A stretch of DNA of 64,000 nt from UBA2387 sp019454665 (GTDB taxonomy: Bacteria; Armatimonadota; Fimbriimonadia; Fimbriimonadales; Fimbriimonadaceae): assembly GCA_045862995.1 (NCBI GenBank), contig BTVX01000010.1, positions 1 through 64,000 on the forward strand, read 5' to 3'. Below are positions 8,782 through 17,561 of this stretch, piece by piece. Made by a program: the position numbers and the translations under genes. Every line of letters starts with the position of its first letter. Position 1 is the first letter of the stretch. The notes beneath the pieces were generated by a model that was not told where the DNA came from, searched no databases, and saw only the letters and a list, made by a program, of their open reading frames with translations.

Positions 8782-9552
8782 ATGGAAACGCTCCCCGAAC
8801 ACGTGGCACGCAACCGTCAGGCATGGGACGAGTGGGCCAAGGACTTCTCCGCCGAAGGGGAGCGATGCTGGAGACCCGACACACCCGTAACCTGGGGCAT
8901 CTGGGGGATCCCCGAAGAGGCGGTCCGCATGCTGCCCGACGGGTTGGCCGGTGCCGAGGCGATCGAACTGGGATGCGGGGCCGGGTATGTCTCCGCCTGG
9001 ATGACGCGGCGCGGCGCCAAGGTCTATGGCCTCGACAACTCTCCCGCCCAGTTGGCGACCGCCGAACGCTTGCGAGCCGAGCACGGATTGGACATCGAGT
9101 TCGAGTTGGGAAACGCCGAGCAGGTCCCCAAGCCCGACGCCAGCTACGATTTCGCCATCAGCGAGTACGGCGCCTGCATTTGGTGCGACCCGTACGCCTG
9201 GATTCCCGAGGCGGCGCGCTTGCTCCGGCCTGGTGGGAAACTCCACTTCCTGGCGAGCGGCGCGTGGATGATGACCACCATCGGCAACGGTGCGAACGAT
9301 GCGACCAGCGACCGCCTGGTCCGCCCGTATTTCGGCATGCACCGCTTCGAATGGGAGGGATGCAAAGAGGTCGAGTTCCACCTCGGCCACGGCGAGATGT
9401 TCCGACTGCTCAAATCGTGCGGCTTCCAGGTGGACGACTTGATCGAACTGCAAGCACCCTCCGGCGCGACCACAAGGTACGAGTTCACCACCCCCGAGTG
9501 GTCGCATCGCTACCCCAGCGAAGAGATTTGGAAGGCCACCAAGGTGCGCTGA
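8782..9552 (+). CDS. Class I SAM-dependent methyltransferase
   Basis: A 256-residue Rossmann-fold methyltransferase. Motif I (IELGCGAG, 61-68) binds S-adenosylmethionine, motif II ends in YGLDNS, and a motif IV-like segment reads YDFAISEYGACIW. The N-terminus (HVARNRQAWDEWAKDF) is typical of small-molecule methyltransferases of the Methyltransf_11/25 type. The acceptor is unknown. Start 8782 was chosen for this conserved N-terminus; an ATG at 8746 is possible. It is divergent from the EAL-HDOD gene. Confidence 0.88.
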   Translation: METLPEHVARNRQAWDEWAKDFSAEGERCWRPDTPVTWGIWGIPEEAVRMLPDGLAGAEAIELGCGAGYVSAWMTRRGAKVYGLDNSPAQLATAERLRAEHGLDIEFELGNAEQVPKPDASYDFAISEYGACIWCDPYAWIPEAARLLRPGGKLHFLASGAWMMTTIGNGANDATSDRLVRPYFGMHRFEWEGCKEVEFHLGHGEMFRLLKSCGFQVDDLIELQAPSGATTRYEFTTPEWSHRYPSEEIWKATKVR

Positions 9553-9627
9553 ACGCTACCCAGTCGGGGCGGCGCATGGTATAAACCTAGAACGGTCACT
9601 CCTATGGGGGACGGCCGCGGTTGGCCT

Positions 9628-12600
9628 ATGAAGGTGCGTTTGCTCTCGATCCTGGCTGCATTGCTGATTGCCCCGTTTGTGCTCTCCGACGGAGGCGCGA
9701 TCAGCCGACTCGTTGTGGCGGCGCTGGGCCAATCCAGCGGCCAGACCGGAGGCCAAGGCGGTCAAACCGGAGGCGGCCAAACGACCGGAGGACAGACGAC
9801 CGGTGGACAGACCACCGGCGGACAGACCACCGGCGGCCAAACGACGGGAACCGCGACCACGGGGCAGACGACCGGAACCACGCCTCCACCGACCCAAGGC
9901 GAAACGGCCAAGCCGGAGGACACCCAGCGCAAGACCGGAGTGGAGACGCCACCCGTCAAAGCGCCTTTCTACGGCTACGACTTCTTCGCCAACCCCCGAG
10001 CCGCCATCGAAGCCCAGCGGACGGCCATGGCCGCGAACCCGCAGAACGCCCAGATCAACGCCCTCACCATCGGCATCGGGCCCGACGTTCTGGTTCCCCA
10101 ACCCGACCGCTATCAGCTGGGTGCCGGCGACCGCTTGAAGATGCGCTATTGGTCGCCCAACCAATCGCCCGCAGACGCCGACCTGCTCGTGGACCCGCTG
10201 GGAACCATCGTGGTTCCGGTCACGGGCAAGCAAGTCAGCGTCCGGGGCCAAACGTTGGGCGATGCGCTCGCCCTTCTGCGCCGAGAGTTGCGCCAGGGCC
10301 TGCGAGACGCCGACTTGACCCTCGAACTCAAGGAACTGCGCAGTTTCCAGGTCGTCGTGCTGGGCGAGTCCTTCGCTCCAGGCTCGTACCAGATGCCGGC
10401 CGTCGCCACGCTGTTCAACGCCGTGTACTTCACGGGTGGCCCGACCGACCGAGGTTCCCTCCGCAAGATCGAGCTTCGGCGTTCGAGCGGTCAGACGCTC
10501 ACGTTCGACTTCTACCGCTATCTGGCCGGCGACGCGTCGAAGGACGTGCCGCTGCAGCCGGGCGACGTCATCTACTACCCGCCGGTCGGTCCCCGCGTCA
10601 CGATGTCGGGCGAAGTCAACCGCCCCGCGGTTTACGAGCTGTTGCCCGGTGCGAAGCTGAGCGACGCGATGGCGGCAGCCCTCGGCGCGAAGCCCAGCGG
10701 CGTGACGCAGCGCGTTTCGATCGAATCGCTCGATCCAGGCCAAGCGCGCAAGCTGATTGACGTGGACATCACCAAGAACGAGCCGAGCCAGAACCCCCCG
10801 CTCTACGATGGCGACCTCGTTCAGATTCTGAGCATCCGCCCCGAGCCGATCAACGCCGTGGCGCTCGAAGGCGCGGTGGACCAGCCCGGACGCTACGAGA
10901 TCACGGCGGGCATGACGGTTCGCGACCTGATCGTTCGCGCCCGGGGTCTGCTGCCCGACGCGTTCGTGGGACGCGCCGACCTGTTCCGGTTGAACCAGGA
11001 CGGGTCGTTCAGCCTGATCAGCATCAAACTGGCGGACGCGTTGGCGGGCATGCCGAACGACAACCTGGCCCTGATGCCTTTCGATCGCCTGCGCATCTAC
11101 ACGATCGCCGAGACGGCGTTCATCGGCACGCGCCAAGTGCGGATTTCCGGCCAGGTGCAGCGGCCGGCCCAGTTCTATCGCGCCGACAACATGCGCGTGG
11201 GCGACCTGCTGCTCCAAGCGGGCGGCCTGCTTCCCGACGCCGCCGAGATCGGATTCCTGCAGCGCTACAACCCCGACGGAACGACAGGTCCGCTGATCCG
11301 GCTCGAACTCAAGGCCATCGCAGCCGGCAACCGGGACTTCGACCCCGTGCTCCAAGACCGCGACGAAGTCCGCATCTATTCGATCCAGGAGACCGAGTTT
11401 CAGGGCGACCAGCGCGTGACCATCGAGGGCGCTGTCCAACGGCCCACCGATTACCCGCGGTTCATGAACATGACCGTGCGCGACCTGTTGGCACTCGCCG
11501 GCAACCCGCTGCCCGACGCCTACACAGAGCAAGCGTTCCTCCAGCGCATCAACCTGGACAAGACGGTCGGCCCGTTGCTCAAGATTGACTTGCGCAAAGC
11601 GCTCGCGGGCGACCCCGAGCACAACCTGGAGTTGCAGGACCTCGACACGTTGACCGTCTACACCAAGCAGCAGGCCGTGTTCCAGTCGCCCCAGGTGGTG
11701 ACGATCAGCGGTGCCGTCCAGCGGCCCAGCACGTTCCCGCGAGCCGAGAACATGCGGGTGAAGGACGTGATCCTGCGCGCCGGCGGACCGTTGCCGAACG
11801 CCAGCGACATCGTCGAGATCTCCTCGATCAACGTGCCCGACGGAACGCCGCCGGTGAAGGTCAGCCTGAAGGAAGTCCTCGCCGAGGTGCCGAGCGCGAA
11901 CGTGGCGATCAAGGACAGCGACACGATCACCATCCCGATCGACGCCGAGATTCTCGACAAGCCGATCATCGTCCAATTGCGCGGCGCGGTCAAGTACCCC
12001 GGCCCGTACCCGCTCAACTCGAAGTACGAGCGGTTGAGCGACCTCATCCGCCGGGCCGGCGGCTTGCTCGAAGACTCGTTCTTGCCGGGCGGCCAGTTCC
12101 TGCGAAACCCGTCGTACCTTCAGACCGATAGCCAGCAGCAGTTGACGCCCCGGGTGCAGGAAGTGCTCAAGGTCATCACCGACGAAGAGTATCGTCGCGA
12201 ACTGGCCAAGTCGGACGTGGACAAGATCCGCGAGTCGAAGGCCGCCACCGAGGGCGCGTTCCCCGGCGTCTCGCTGACGGGACAGGGGGCGCAACAGCCG
12301 CCGCCCAGCGTGATCACGCCGGAGAACCCCCTGTTCAAGCGAGACACCGTCTCTCCCGCCCGACCGCTCAAGGAGGACGAGGTCAGACCGGGCAGCAACG
12401 TGAACGTGGACTTCGTCCGCGCGCTGCAGGACCGCGGCAGCCGCAACGACGTCATCCTCAAAGACGGCGACATCGTGACGATTCCCGAGCGACCCACGAC
12501 GGTCTCCGTGGTCGGCGCGGTCGTCGTTCCCGCAGCAGTGCTGTTCGAGCCCGGCAAGAACCTCGACCACTACCTCAACCTGTCGGGCGGCATCACCAGC

Positions 12601-12816
12601 GACGCCGACCGAGGCAACATCCTCGTGATCCGCGCCACGGGTTCGGTGATCCGGCCCAACCGCTCGACGCGATTGGAGATCGGCGACACCGTGTTCGTCC
12701 CGACGAAGGTCATGGCGATCCGCCTGCGCGATCGGCAGTCCGAACTCGAAGGCACGATCCGCAACGTGGCGAACGCCTCGATCATCCTCGCCGTCATCCG
12801 GTCGCTGGCGAAGTAA
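9628..12816 (+). CDS. Large SLBB-repeat polysaccharide export protein (Wza-like)
   Basis: A 1062-residue exported protein. After a signal peptide comes a Gly-Gln-Thr tandem region (~40-75), a polysaccharide export domain (YQLGAGDRLKMRYWS, DPLGTIVVPVTG) and about eight SLBB-type units. Clear unit starts are SGEVNRPAVYEL, EGAVDQPGRYEI, SGQVQRPAQFYR, EGAVQRPTDYPR, SGAVQRPSTFPR, RGAVKYPGPYPL and VGAVVVPAAVLF. Typical Wza has two SLBB domains in ~380 residues, so this is a much extended version, possibly a tall periplasmic channel or scaffold. No other exopolysaccharide genes adjoin it. The ATG at 9628 places the signal peptide first; the ATG at 9604 is the alternative. A TATAAA lies at 9580-9585. 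Confidence 0.88.
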   Translation: MKVRLLSILAALLIAPFVLSDGGAISRLVVAALGQSSGQTGGQGGQTGGGQTTGGQTTGGQTTGGQTTGGQTTGTATTGQTTGTTPPPTQGETAKPEDTQRKTGVETPPVKAPFYGYDFFANPRAAIEAQRTAMAANPQNAQINALTIGIGPDVLVPQPDRYQLGAGDRLKMRYWSPNQSPADADLLVDPLGTIVVPVTGKQVSVRGQTLGDALALLRRELRQGLRDADLTLELKELRSFQVVVLGESFAPGSYQMPAVATLFNAVYFTGGPTDRGSLRKIELRRSSGQTLTFDFYRYLAGDASKDVPLQPGDVIYYPPVGPRVTMSGEVNRPAVYELLPGAKLSDAMAAALGAKPSGVTQRVSIESLDPGQARKLIDVDITKNEPSQNPPLYDGDLVQILSIRPEPINAVALEGAVDQPGRYEITAGMTVRDLIVRARGLLPDAFVGRADLFRLNQDGSFSLISIKLADALAGMPNDNLALMPFDRLRIYTIAETAFIGTRQVRISGQVQRPAQFYRADNMRVGDLLLQAGGLLPDAAEIGFLQRYNPDGTTGPLIRLELKAIAAGNRDFDPVLQDRDEVRIYSIQETEFQGDQRVTIEGAVQRPTDYPRFMNMTVRDLLALAGNPLPDAYTEQAFLQRINLDKTVGPLLKIDLRKALAGDPEHNLELQDLDTLTVYTKQQAVFQSPQVVTISGAVQRPSTFPRAENMRVKDVILRAGGPLPNASDIVEISSINVPDGTPPVKVSLKEVLAEVPSANVAIKDSDTITIPIDAEILDKPIIVQLRGAVKYPGPYPLNSKYERLSDLIRRAGGLLEDSFLPGGQFLRNPSYLQTDSQQQLTPRVQEVLKVITDEEYRRELAKSDVDKIRESKAATEGAFPGVSLTGQGAQQPPPSVITPENPLFKRDTVSPARPLKEDEVRPGSNVNVDFVRALQDRGSRNDVILKDGDIVTIPERPTTVSVVGAVVVPAAVLFEPGKNLDHYLNLSGGITSDADRGNILVIRATGSVIRPNRSTRLEIGDTVFVPTKVMAIRLRDRQSELEGTIRNVANASIILAVIRSLAK
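9776..9855 (+). repeat. 15-bp tandem repeat inside the SLBB gene
   Basis: About five imperfect 15-bp units of the type CAGACCACCGGCGGA encode GQTTG repeats in the linker after the signal peptide. Such tracts can change copy number by slippage in frame. Confidence 0.8.
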
Positions 12817-13822
12817 CGGAAGGGAGTTCGGCGTTCGAATGAACGTCGAACTCCAGCCCGTCGTCCTCGCCTTGGCCCAATCGGAACGCACCAGCAAACG
12901 CGATCATCGCGGCGTTGTCGGTGCAGTACTCCATCGCCGGGGCCGCGAACGCCAGGCCCAGCCGGTCGCAACGCATCGCCAGCCGGTCGCGCAGCGCCTG
13001 ATTCGCCGCGACCCCGCCTACGAGCGCCACCGAGCGCACATCCAGGTCTTCTGCGGCCCGCGCCGTCCGATCGGCAAGAACAGAGACGATGGCGTGTTGC
13101 ACGCTGGCTGCGGCATCGGCCAAGTCGAGCGCCTCTCCTTCTTGGTCGACCAGTCGCAAGACCGCTGTCTTCAGTCCGCTGAAGCTGAAGTTGCGCGTGT
13201 CGCCCTCCAAGCCTTGAGGAAGGCGGTAGCGCTCCGGATTTCCGCCCAACGAACGCTCCTGAATCGCCCGCCCTCCAGGGTAACCGAGGCCAAGCAGCCG
13301 TGCGCTCTTGTCGAACGCCTCTCCCGCCGCATCGTCGAGCGTCTGGCCCAGCACCTCGTAGCATCCGAACGCACGGATGAGCACCAACTCGGTGTGCCCC
13401 CCCGAGACCACCAAGGCAAGCGCGGGCAAGGGCAACTCGCGGTGTTCGATGAACGCCGACAGCAGGTGGCCTTCGATGTGGTGGACGGCGCAGATCGGCA
13501 ACGCGTGGAGCGAGGCCAGCGTCTTCGCGGCGGTCACGCCGACGTTGAGCGCGCCCACCAGCCCCGGGCGGCTGGTCACGGCGACACCCTTCAAGTCGCC
13601 TACGCTCAATCCAGCTTCGGAAAGGGCGGTTTCGAGGACGAGAACCACCGATTCGACATGCGCCCGGGCTGCGGCTTCGGGCACCACCCCGCCCCATTGG
13701 CGGTGCAACGCGATTTGCGACGCGACAACGTTTGAGCGGATCTCGCCATCGGCCCAAACCGCGGCGCTGGTTTCGTCGCAGCTCGTCTCGATGCCGAGGA
13801 TGGGGCCGGGGTGCAGACTCAA
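12794..13822 (-). CDS. tsaD: tRNA N6-adenosine threonylcarbamoyltransferase
   Basis: A 342-residue Kae1/TsaD/Qri7-family protein that transfers threonylcarbamoyl to A37 of ANN-decoding tRNAs, normally with TsaB and TsaE. Hallmarks are GIETSCDETSAAV near the N-terminus, the metal-binding HHIEGH (His115 and His119), VVSGGHTELV, and the C-terminal GGVAANQALR. The start is a TTG at 13822, whose last two bases are shared with the rimI stop (TTGA), implying translational coupling. Its 3' end overlaps the convergent SLBB gene by 23 bp. tsaB and tsaE are not in the window. Confidence 0.95.
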   Translation of the reverse strand: MSLHPGPILGIETSCDETSAAVWADGEIRSNVVASQIALHRQWGGVVPEAAARAHVESVVLVLETALSEAGLSVGDLKGVAVTSRPGLVGALNVGVTAAKTLASLHALPICAVHHIEGHLLSAFIEHRELPLPALALVVSGGHTELVLIRAFGCYEVLGQTLDDAAGEAFDKSARLLGLGYPGGRAIQERSLGGNPERYRLPQGLEGDTRNFSFSGLKTAVLRLVDQEGEALDLADAAASVQHAIVSVLADRTARAAEDLDVRSVALVGGVAANQALRDRLAMRCDRLGLAFAAPAMEYCTDNAAMIAFAGAFRLGQGEDDGLEFDVHSNAELPSVTSPATG

Positions 13823-14292
13823 AGCCGCGGCGCCTGCCAATCCTTGAGGTCGTGCAGCCACATGATGGCCGCATCCTCCTTGTTGTCGGGGTAGTACCGC
13901 TTGCGTAGCCCCGCCCGAGCGAAACCGAGCTTCTCGTAGAGCAGAATGGCGGGCTCGTTGCTGGCCCGGACCTCCAAAGTGGAGCACTCCATACCGCGTT
14001 CTTTGGCTGCTTCGAGCAAGCGGACGACGAGCCGCAAGCCGACTCCCTGCCGCCTCAGGTCGGGGTGGACGGCCACGGTGGTGACGTGGAACTCGTCCAC
14101 GACGTCCCAGCCGCCCGCGTAACCGATGACTTGGCCATCGCCGATGGCGACCAGAAAGTCGCTCTGGGTGTTGGTCAGTTCGTTCTTGAAGCTCTGCTCG
14201 CTCCACGGGCACGTGTTGGCCAGCGGCTCGATCTCGAGGATCGCCGGGATGTGCCGCTCTTGGAGCTTCTCGAACCGCAGGGTCTTGACCAT
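13819..14292 (-). CDS. rimI: Ribosomal-protein-alanine N-acetyltransferase
   Basis: A 157-residue GNAT-family protein. The acetyl-CoA loop RRQGVG is at 80-85 after VAVHPDLR, and the C-terminal motif ASNEPAILLYEKLGF is typical of RimI, which acetylates the N-terminal alanine of ribosomal protein S18. It sits directly upstream of and is coupled to tsaD, a common arrangement. The ATG at 14292 gives the expected N-terminus MVKTLRFEKLQERH; longer in-frame starts add a low-complexity Arg-rich leader and are rejected. Confidence 0.92.
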   Translation of the reverse strand: MVKTLRFEKLQERHIPAILEIEPLANTCPWSEQSFKNELTNTQSDFLVAIGDGQVIGYAGGWDVVDEFHVTTVAVHPDLRRQGVGLRLVVRLLEAAKERGMECSTLEVRASNEPAILLYEKLGFARAGLRKRYYPDNKEDAAIMWLHDLKDWQAPRL

Positions 14293-14321
14293 CGGCTGTT
14301 GGAGGATACCAAGTAGGGGTG

Positions 14322-15086
14322 TCAGCGACCGTAGGCGAGCACGGCGACCACGGGACGGTGGTCCGAGGCGATTGCTTCGTCCAGCACGCGGAACTCGACC
14401 ACCTTCCACGAATCCTTGGGGTGCGCCAGGATGTAGTCAATGCGCTGGGCCGGCTTGTCCGAGGGATAAGTGGGCAGATCGAGCGCTTTGCCGGCATCCA
14501 GAAACGCTGCGGCGATCGGTGCGAGTGCAGGACTCGACGCGAGATCGTTCAGGTCGCCTGCGACGAGCGTGGGCTCCGGCCCTGCGAGCGAGGCGATGAC
14601 CGAGGCTTGGCGCGTGCGGTCCTCGACGGATTTGTGGTCCAGGTGGGTGCTGACCACTCGAACCGGGCCGAACGGCGTGACGACGCGGGCGACCAGAGCG
14701 GTGCGCGCTTCTCGTTCCGGCGAACTCGGCAGGGCGCGGTTCTCGATGATGGTCAGGGGCCAGCGGCTGAGGATGCCGACCCCGTAATCGCCACCGGCGT
14801 AGGCGATCGCCTTGCCGAACGCCCCGTGGAGCCCGGTGGCTTGGGCGAGTTCGGCCAGCTGGTCCACCCCGCCGACTCGCGTGGTCTTGACGTCGAGTTC
14901 TTGCAGAGCGACGACGTCGGGGTCCTCGCGGCGGATGAGGGCGGCGATGCGCGACAGATCCAAACGACCATCGGTGCCTTCGCCGTGATGGATGTTGTAA
15001 GTGACGACCTTGAGGGTTCCCTGGTATGGGTCGGCGGCGTCTTGAGTCATGGTCAGCAGGCCCAATGCGAGGATTGTAGCGATCAT
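14322..15086 (-). CDS. Endonuclease/exonuclease/phosphatase-fold protein, probably exported
   Basis: A 254-residue EEP-superfamily phosphodiesterase. Motifs in order are TYNIHHGEG, VVALQELD (metal-binding Glu), STHLDHKS, AGDLNDL and ASDHRPVVA (catalytic Asp-His pair). The family includes exonuclease III, sphingomyelinases and inositol phosphatases; the substrate here is unknown. The first ~15 residues (MIATILALGLLTMTQ) are hydrophobic and end near a possible signal-peptidase site, so it may act outside the cytoplasm. It lies 29 bp upstream of rimI on the same strand. Confidence 0.9.
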   Translation of the reverse strand: MIATILALGLLTMTQDAADPYQGTLKVVTYNIHHGEGTDGRLDLSRIAALIRREDPDVVALQELDVKTTRVGGVDQLAELAQATGLHGAFGKAIAYAGGDYGVGILSRWPLTIIENRALPSSPEREARTALVARVVTPFGPVRVVSTHLDHKSVEDRTRQASVIASLAGPEPTLVAGDLNDLASSPALAPIAAAFLDAGKALDLPTYPSDKPAQRIDYILAHPKDSWKVVEFRVLDEAIASDHRPVVAVLAYGR

Positions 15087-15248
15087 CCGCGCTCCACCCG
15101 CCCCCTACAGCGGAGGCGGAGGGGAAGTTTAGCCCATCGTTGGGCTTGGGTCGCGGCAGCGGCGGTTGTGTCACCGGATGCAGACGACTCACACGTCATC
15201 CGACGTCTCCACCGAGGCGCGAAGCGAGTGGACAAAGTTCTTCGCCTC

Positions 15249-15277
15249 TTGACGCCAACCGCCTCAAGGATTATTGC
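15249..15277 (+). promoter_or_regulatory. Promoter-like element facing into the 3' end of the toxin-antitoxin pair
   Basis: TTGACG (15249-15254), a 17-bp spacer and TATTGC (15272-15277) face the plus strand. A transcript would run antisense to the toxin gene. No plus-strand gene follows. The rest of 15087-15311 shows nothing recognisable. Chance occurrence is possible. Confidence 0.3.
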
Positions 15278-15311
15278 ATGCAATTCAATCAATTCCAGCC
15301 GGGCCGCAGGA

Positions 15312-15578
15312 TCAGTCCTCGGGCAGGGTCGTCTGTCGGCGTAGGGCCAGAAAAAAGACTCGCTCGTCATCGAACGTGTAATAGAGCGTCATCGGTGTGA
15401 TCAGGGCGAACTCGCTGGTGTCAATGGACCAAACCGCATCGTTCAGGCGGGTCCCGACCGTGGGATCGCGGGAGAGCAACCACTCGACACCGTCCAAGAA
15501 CTCGTCGCTTCGAGACACATCGGGTTCGACGAGGAGCAGTTCACGCTCAAACTGCTCGGTCCTGACGATGCCGCGCAT
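15312..15578 (-). CDS. Small protein downstream of a Panacea antitoxin; probable toxin
   Basis: An 88-residue basic/acidic mixed protein. The C-terminal strand pattern (ALITPMTLYYTFDDERVFFLALRR) resembles RelE/ParE-superfamily toxins such as HigB-like mRNA interferases; this is a fold-level impression, not a firm family match. Its ATG lies 3 nt after the stop of the upstream Panacea gene, so the two are surely co-transcribed with antitoxin first. In described PanAT systems the neighbouring gene is the toxin, which supports the role by context. Confidence 0.65.
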   Translation of the reverse strand: MRGIVRTEQFERELLLVEPDVSRSDEFLDGVEWLLSRDPTVGTRLNDAVWSIDTSEFALITPMTLYYTFDDERVFFLALRRQTTLPED

Positions 15579-15581
15579 GGC

Positions 15582-16121
15582 TTAACTCGCCCGAACAGTT
15601 CCCGCCAGCCCCAACAGTTCCTCAGCGACTTCGACCTTTTCTTGGGTGACGGCACCAGGACTGCATAGAGCCACTTCCAGAGGAATCGGCTCTCCAATCG
15701 CTGCGACGCGCCAGCCCAAAAACCGATGAGACAGATCACTCACGTCGGACCCGGAGAATCCGTCAAACTGGGCCAAGACCTCGGCGACCACCGAGATTTC
15801 GGGCGCGCTGAAGAGCTCGAGCTGGGCCTCCCGCTTGGGCACCACGCGGTGTTGCTTGCGGCCATGGAACGTGCGTTCGACCACCTCCAGGTCCTTGCCG
15901 GCCATCCGCTTCAAGCGCTTGTCAAGGTGGCATGGAACCGGCCCGAAGGGCTGCTTCACGTACTCCTCGCCCGTAATCGTCCTGCCCAGCCGGAGGTAAG
16001 CGAGGAAATCGGCGTAGAACAGGAGCTTGTTCAGCTTCGTCTTCCCAAAGAGGGGATCGCCCGCGCATCTCTCGGAGATGTACAGGATCAACTCATCCAG
16101 CTTAGACCAGTCTCGTGTCAC
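15582..16121 (-). CDS. Panacea-domain (SocA/DUF4065-like) antitoxin
   Basis: A 179-residue protein with the Panacea core: KTKLNKLLFYADFLAYLRLG (~24-43), then RTITGEEYVKQPFGPVP. The Panacea domain is a promiscuous antitoxin module found next to many unrelated toxins, and is related to the phage Gp4/SocA group. The C-terminal ~80 residues (SAPEISVVAEVL onward) are probably the toxin-specific part. The start is GTG at 16121. A TACAAT box on the minus strand at 16147-16152 lies 25 nt upstream. First gene of a two-gene operon. Confidence 0.8.
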   Translation of the reverse strand: MTRDWSKLDELILYISERCAGDPLFGKTKLNKLLFYADFLAYLRLGRTITGEEYVKQPFGPVPCHLDKRLKRMAGKDLEVVERTFHGRKQHRVVPKREAQLELFSAPEISVVAEVLAQFDGFSGSDVSDLSHRFLGWRVAAIGEPIPLEVALCSPGAVTQEKVEVAEELLGLAGTVRAS

Positions 16122-16146
16122 GGCAGTTCGCCCTCGATGGGGCGCT

Positions 16147-16152
16147 ATTGTA
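16147..16152 (-). promoter_or_regulatory. Candidate -10 (TACAAT) of the Panacea toxin-antitoxin operon
   Basis: On the minus strand TACAAT lies 25 nt before the GTG at 16121. The -35 region is weak (TTTCCT-like). It lies in the 138-bp gap between the toxin-antitoxin operon and divergent nuoH. Confidence 0.4.
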
Positions 16153-16244
16153 GAGACGCCGGTTCAGGAGGAAAGGTTATCGGAGTGAGGCTTCGGGTTG
16201 ACCGGAACGATCCCTGAGGCATGGTTTGAGGGAACTTGCCGGGG

Positions 16245-16250
16245 TACAGT
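16245..16250 (+). promoter_or_regulatory. Candidate leaderless -10 box (TACAGT) for nuoH
   Basis: TACAGT ends 9 nt before the nuoH ATG at 16260. No Shine-Dalgarno is placed for that ATG. It would drive the seven-gene nuo operon. Confidence 0.4.
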
Positions 16251-16259
16251 TACGGTTGC

Positions 16260-17561
16260 ATGACCGACTGGTTGATCCAGCAGAGCCCTGCCGTCCAGGC
16301 CACCATCCGGGTCTTGGTGTTTGTCCTTCCGGTCTTGATCATCGTCCCCGGCCTGATCTGGTGGGAGAGGCGGTTGCTCAGCTGGATGCAGGACCGCATC
16401 GGACCCAACCGGGTCGGCCCGTTCGGCCTCCTTCAGCCCATCGCGGACGGCGTCAAGCTCTTCTTCAAAGAAGACATCACGCCCGCCGCCGTGGACCGGC
16501 TGATCTACTTTGTGGCCCCCGCGGTCGCCCTCTTTCCCGCGTTCGCCATCGGCGCGACCCTGCCGTGGGGCCCCCACTACGGGCCGCTCATGCACTGGAC
16601 GCCCATCGCCGACGTCAACATCGGCATCCTTTACATCCTCGCCATCTCCTCGCTGGGCGTGTACGGAGTCGTCCTGTCCGGGTACGCCTCGAACAACAAG
16701 TACTCGCTGCTCGGCGGCTTGCGGGCCTCGGCGCAGCTGATCAGCTACGAACTCGCCATGTCGGTCTCGCTGGCGGGCATCGTCATGGCGACGGGCTCGC
16801 TCAAGCTCACCGACATGGTGGCCGAGCAGATGAAGCCCCTGTGGGGTTGGGACGCCGCCGCCGTGTTCCAGAACTGGTTCATCTTCACGCCGTTCGGGTT
16901 CATCGCCGCCGTCATCTTCCTCATCTGCATGGTGGCCGAGACGAACCGCGCGCCGTTCGACCTCCCCGAAGCCGAGAACGAGATCATCGCGGGCTACCAT
17001 ACGGAATATTCCTCGATGAAGTTTGCCGTGTTCTTCATGGGCGAGTACGCGACCATGTTCATCTTCGGCGGCGTGTTCGCGACCGTCTTCCTCGGCGGTT
17101 GGAACATGCTGCCCGTCAACTGGGACGTGCTGGCCGCGCAGGTCCCCGCCGTCGCCCCCTTCGCCCGCGTGATGGACGGGGCGAACTACTGGCTCGCGCC
17201 GCTCTGGTTCCTGGGCAAGTGCGCGGGCGGCATCACGTTCTACATCTGGCTCCGCGCCACGCTCCCCCGTCTGCGGTACGACCAGCTTATGTCGCTGGGG
17301 TGGAAGTCGCTGCTGCCGATGGCCGTCGCCAACTTCATCGTCGTGGCGATCTGGATCATGTGCACCAAGCTGTACGGTCCGGCGGGTGGCTGGATCTCGA
17401 TGTTCGTCGCGCTGGCGATCATCTATGTGCTGTATCTCAACGTGGTGAGCGCCACGAGCAAGTCCGGCTGGTACGCGCAGGGCCGCATCCGCATGACCGA
17501 GGGGGCGGAAAAACGACGTCCCATCGCCTTGGTTGACCCCTCGAAGGAGGTGCGCCCATGA
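16260..17561 (+). CDS. nuoH: NADH-quinone oxidoreductase subunit H
   Basis: A 433-residue membrane subunit of respiratory complex I, forming part of the quinone chamber. The family signatures ERRLLSWMQDRIGPNRVGPFG (from ~30), EDITPAAVD and the long amphipathic stretch with AETNRAPFDLPEAENEI are intact. About eight to nine hydrophobic helices are visible. The C-terminus is longer than in E. coli NuoH (325 residues). The ATG at 16260 was chosen; a TTG at 16236 is in frame. The nuoJ start overlaps its stop by 4 bp. nuoI, normally next, is missing here. Confidence 0.95.
   Translation: MTDWLIQQSPAVQATIRVLVFVLPVLIIVPGLIWWERRLLSWMQDRIGPNRVGPFGLLQPIADGVKLFFKEDITPAAVDRLIYFVAPAVALFPAFAIGATLPWGPHYGPLMHWTPIADVNIGILYILAISSLGVYGVVLSGYASNNKYSLLGGLRASAQLISYELAMSVSLAGIVMATGSLKLTDMVAEQMKPLWGWDAAAVFQNWFIFTPFGFIAAVIFLICMVAETNRAPFDLPEAENEIIAGYHTEYSSMKFAVFFMGEYATMFIFGGVFATVFLGGWNMLPVNWDVLAAQVPAVAPFARVMDGANYWLAPLWFLGKCAGGITFYIWLRATLPRLRYDQLMSLGWKSLLPMAVANFIVVAIWIMCTKLYGPAGGWISMFVALAIIYVLYLNVVSATSKSGWYAQGRIRMTEGAEKRRPIALVDPSKEVRP

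Noticed and set aside
9556..12897. A 1113-codon open frame antisense to the SLBB gene
   Set aside because: Composition is Arg/His/Val-rich with no domain, and it is a by-product of high third-position GC on the real strand, where conserved SLBB units are clear.
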